Origin: Pseudomonas sp.
Lineage (GTDB): Bacteria > Pseudomonadota > Gammaproteobacteria > Pseudomonadales > Pseudomonadaceae
DNA length: 6,994 nucleotides
Reading direction: 5' to 3'
NCBI GenBank assembly: GCA_003488145.1
Contig: DNMQ01000268.1
Span: 1 to 6,994, forward strand
In this document: positions 3,975 to 6,994 of the stretch, piece after piece
Position numbering within the stretch: position 1 is the stretch's first letter
Layout: each line of letters starts with the position of its first letter
Notes under the pieces: generated by a model
Told to the model about the DNA's origin: nothing
What the model saw: the letters and a program-made list of their open reading frames with translations, nothing else
Database searches by the model: none
Position numbers and translations under genes: made by a program

Positions 3975-6942
3975 ATGCCGCGTCGCTTGATCCTCTCGGC
4001 CACGGAGCGGGACACCCTGCTCGCGCTGCCGGAAAGCCAGGATGACCTGATCCGCTACTACACCTTCAACGATTCCGACCTGTCGCTGATCCGCCAGCGG
4101 CGCTGGCGACGCCAACCGTCTGGGCTTTGCGGTGCAACTCTGCCTGCTGCGCTTCCCCGGCTATGCGTTGGGCACCGACAGCGAGCGGCCCGAGCCGGTG
4201 ATCCTGTGGGTGGCCAAGCAAGTCCAGACCGATCCGGCGAGTTGGGAGAAGTACGGCGAGCGCGACGTGACCCGTCGCGAGCACGCCCAGGAACTGCGCA
4301 CCTACCTGCAACTGGCCCCGTTCGGCCTGTCCGACTTCCGCGCCCTGGTGCGCGAGCTGACCGAACTGGCCCAGCAGACCGACAAGGGCTTGCTGCTGGC
4401 CGGTCAGGCGCTGGAGAGCCTGCGGCAGAGGCGACGCATCCTGCCGGCGTTGAGCGTGATCGACCGGGCTTGCTCGGAGGCCATTGCGCGGGCCAATCGG
4501 CGGGTCTACCGCGCCCTGGTCGATCCACTTACGGACTCGCATCGGGCCAAGCTGGACGAGCTGTTGACGCTCAAGGCCGGCAGCAGCATCACCTGGTTGA
4601 CCTGGCTGCGACAGGCACCGCTGAAACCCAACTCCCGGCACATGCTTGAACACATCGAGCGGCTGAAGACATTTCAGCTGGTGGACTTGCCCGAAGGCCT
4701 GGGCCGGCACATCCATCAGAACCGCCTGCTCAAGCTGGCCCGCGAGGGTGGGCAGATGACACCCAAGGACCTCGGCAAGTTCGAGCCTCAGCGACGCTAC
4801 GCGACCCTGGCCGCGGTGGTGCTGGAGAGCACCGCGACTGTGATTGATGAGTTGGTCGATCTGCACGACCGTATCCTGGTCAAGCTGTTCAGCAGCGCGA
4901 AGCACAAGCATCAGCAGCAGTTCCAGAAACAGGGCAAGGCGATCAACGACAAGGTGCGCCTGTATTCGAAGATCGGCCAGGCGCTGCTGGAGGCCAAGGA
5001 AAGCGGCAGCGACCCCTATGCAGCCATCGAAGCGGTGATACCTTGGGACGAGTTCACCGAGAGCGTCAGCGAGGCCGAGCTGCTTGCCCGGCCGGAAGGC
5101 TTTGACCATCTGCACCTGGTCGGCGAGAACTTCGCCACTCTGCGCCGTTACACGCCGGCCTTGCTGGAGGTGCTGGAACTGCGCGCTGCGCCGGCCGCGC
5201 AAGGCGTGCTGGCAGCCGTGCAGACCCTGCGCGAGATGAACGCCGACAGCCTGCGCAAGGTGGCGGCCGATGCACCAACGGCCTTCATCAAGCCCCGCTG
5301 GAAGCCGCTGGTGATCACCCTGGAAGGCAACGACCGGCGCTTCTATGAAATCTGCGCGCTTTCCGAGCTGAAGAACGCCCTGCGCTCCGGCGACATCTGG
5401 GTCAAGGGCTCGCGGCAGTTCCGTGACTTCGACGACTTCCTGCTGCCGGCAGAGAAGTTCGCCACGCTCAAGCGGGAACAGGCCCTGCCCCTGACGATCA
5501 ATCCCAACAGCGACCAGTATCTGGAAGAGCGATTGCCGCTGCTGGACGAGCAGTTGGCCACCGTCATCCGCCTGGCCAAGGACAACGAGATGCCCGAGGC
5601 CATCCTCACCGAGTCCGGGCTGAAGATCACCCCGCTGGATTCAGCGGTGCCAGATCGTGCGCAGGCGCTGATCGACCAGACCAGCCAGTTACTGCCGCGC
5701 ATCAAGATCACCGAACTGCTGATGGACGTTGACGACTGGACGGGCTTCAGCCGCCACTTTACCCACTTGAAGGACGGGGCCGAGGCCAAAGACCGGACGT
5801 TGCTGCTGTCCGCGATCCTCGGTGATGCAATCAACCTCGGGCTGACCAAGATGGCCGAGTCGAGCCCCGGCCTGACCTACGCCAAGCTGTCCTGGCTGCA
5901 AGCCTGGCACATCCGAGACGAAACCTACTGGGCGGCCCTGGCCGAGCTGGTCAACCACCAGTTCCGTCATACCTTCGCCGCTCACTGGGGCGACGGCACG
6001 ACCTCTTCGTCCGATGGCCAGCGCTTCCGGGCGGGCGGCCGGGGCGAAAGCACCCGGCACGTCAACCCGAAGTACGGCAGCGAGCCGGGCCGGCTGTTCT
6101 ACACCCACATCTCCGACCAGTACGCGCCATTCAGCACCCGCGTGGTGAATGTCGGCGTGCGCGATTCCACCTACGTGCTCGATGGCCTGCTGTACCACGA
6201 GTCCGACTTGCGGATCGAGGAGCACTACACCGACACGGCCGGCTTCACCCATCACGTCTTCGCCCTAATGCACCTGCTGGGCTTCCGCTTCGCACCACGC
6301 ATCCGCGACCTCGGCGAAACCAAACTGTATGTGCCGCAGGGCGTGCATGCCTACCCGGCGCTGCGCCCGCTGATAGGAGGCACCCTGAACATCAAGCACG
6401 TCCGTGCCCATTGGGATGACATCCTGCGCCTGGCCAGCTCGATCAAGCAGGGCACCGTCACCGCCTCGCTGATGCTGCGCAAGCTCGGCAGCTATCCGCG
6501 CCAGAATGGCCTGGCCGTCGCCCTGCGCGAACTGGGCCGGATCGAACGCACGCTGTTCACCCTGGACTGGTTGCAAAGTGTTGAGCTGCGCCGCCGCGTG
6601 CATGCCGGCCTGAACAAAGGTGAGGCTCGCAACTTGCTGGCTAGGGCGGTGTTCTTCAACCGCCTTGGGGAAATCAGGGATCGGAGCTTCGAGCAGCAGC
6701 GCTACCGGGCCAGCGGCCTCAACCTGGTGACGGCCGCCATCGTGCTGTGGAACACGGTGTACCTGGAGCGCGCCACCCAGGGACTGGTCGAAGCCGGCAA
6801 GCCGGTGGACGGCGAGCTGCTGCAATACCTGTCGCCGCTGGGCTGGGAGCACATCAACCTGACCTGCGATTACGGCTGGCGGCAGAGCCGCAGGCTGGAA
6901 GACGGGAAGTTCAGGCCGCTACGGTTGCCTGGAAAACCTTAG
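3975..6942 (+). pseudogene. tnpA: Tn3-family transposase TnpA, broken by a one-base insertion
   Basis: Large transposase that binds the 38-bp ends and carries out replicative transposition. ATG 3975 starts [12 protein letters not shown], three bases after the tnpR stop, so translational coupling is likely. After codon 43 (...SLIRQRR) an extra T at 4104 moves the frame. The family continues [17 protein letters not shown], which is found in the next frame from 4105 and stays open to 6942. Removing one base gives 988 residues, the Tn1721 length. The uncorrected frame ends at 4649 with 224 residues. The repaired protein keeps the catalytic triad at D680 (SSSDGQRF), D753 (HYTDTAGF) and E883 (LNKGE), with the spacings expected for Tn3-type transposases. 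Two residues near the core differ from what I recall for the family: STRHVN for STGHVN and GFTHHV for GFTDHV. GTG 4132 could in principle start a 936-residue protein lacking part of the end-binding domain, but no ribosome site precedes it. The stop lies inside IRR. Confidence 0.93.
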
Positions 6943-6975
6943 CGTACGATTTTTTCCGAATTCTGCGGGCTCCCC
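6938..6975 (-). repeat. Right 38-bp terminal inverted repeat (IRR) of the Tn3-family transposon
   Basis: The reverse complement begins GGGGAGCCCGCAGAATTCGG and ends CGTACGCTAAG. It matches, from memory, the Tn1721-type end and pairs with 20..57 with three mismatches. The tnpA stop codon (6940..6942) is inside it, as is common in this subgroup. Confidence 0.95.
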
Positions 6976-6980
6976 TTGTT
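6976..6980. repeat. Tn3-family target site duplication, right copy
   Basis: TTGTT directly follows IRR and equals 15..19. The 14 bases beyond it (6981..6994) are outside the transposon and too short to annotate. Confidence 0.9.
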
Positions 6981-6994
6981 GCCCTTGACGAAAG

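Larger units (their letters stand above)
20..6975 (+). mobile_element. Tn1721/Tn1722-like Tn3-family transposon (complete, probably non-autonomous)
   Basis: The element is bounded by 38-bp inverted repeats that begin GGGGAGCCCGCAGAAT and end CGTACGCTAAG, and by identical 5-bp direct repeats TTGTT just outside them. Five-bp duplications and 38-bp repeats are the hallmark of Tn3-family replicative transposition. The repeat sequence, the TnpA and TnpR sequences and the leftward chemoreceptor gene all match, from memory, the basic unit of Tn1721 (Tn1722). No tetracycline or mercury module is present, and I see no third internal terminal-repeat copy, so this is the basic unit plus an IS256-family insertion. 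Both ends and the target duplication are intact, so the insertion was made by a functional TnpA. The tnpA copy now present carries a frameshift. Confidence 0.95.

Noticed and set aside
4101..4110. Programmed frameshifting as the explanation for the tnpA break
   Set aside because: There is no slippery heptamer or run of identical bases at CGGCGCTGGCG and no obvious downstream pseudoknot. Tn21-subgroup tnpA is normally a single frame.
4066..5202. Reverse-strand open frame of 378 residues opposite tnpA
   Set aside because: High GC leaves antisense frames open. The tnpA strand has unmistakable family sequence, and this frame has no recognisable motif.
20..6975. Resistance, metal or toxin-antitoxin cargo within the transposon
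   Set aside because: All space is taken by the IS, mcp, tnpR, tnpA and about 370 bases of regulatory or spacer DNA, and no such gene is visible. There is also no CRISPR-like repeat array, tRNA or integron site.

Overview
The window is almost exactly one complete Tn3-family transposon of the Tn1721/Tn1722 type (Tn21 subgroup), at 20..6975. It has 38-bp terminal inverted repeats that match at 35 of 38 positions and is flanked by a perfect 5-bp target duplication, TTGTT (15..19 and 6976..6980). Only 14 bases of host or replicon DNA remain on each side, so the replicon cannot be identified. The GC-rich coding style, the Tn1721-like backbone and the IS256-family insertion suggest a Gammaproteobacterium or Betaproteobacterium (Pseudomonas-like). 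This is inference from the mobile elements only.

Layout from left to right: IRL (20..57). An IS256-family insertion sequence (61..1412) sits 3 bp inside IRL, with a leftward DDE transposase and a near-perfect 8-bp target duplication. Next is a short spacer with a possible terminator, then a leftward full-length methyl-accepting chemotaxis protein gene (1515..3173). The divergent intergenic region (3174..3440) carries a strong sigma-28 (FliA)-type promoter facing the chemoreceptor gene and a res-like region with a sigma-70-like promoter facing tnpR. Rightward tnpR (3348..3971) and tnpA (3975..6942) follow, and the tnpA stop codon lies inside IRR (6938..6975). No resistance or catabolic cargo is present. 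The chemoreceptor is the only passenger besides the IS. It is characteristic of the Tn1721 basic unit, which is known to encode a chemotaxis-protein-like product.

TnpA would normally pair the ends and form a cointegrate, and TnpR acting at res would resolve it. All three recombinase genes carry lesions. The IS transposase has two compensating one-base indels that scramble about 20 N-terminal residues. tnpR seems to have lost its start and first codons, with res DNA fused in frame to the body of the gene. tnpA has a one-base insertion after codon 43. The chemoreceptor gene, its ribosome binding site and its promoter look intact. Either the element is a decaying, immobile carrier of a chemoreceptor, or some of the indels are sequencing errors.
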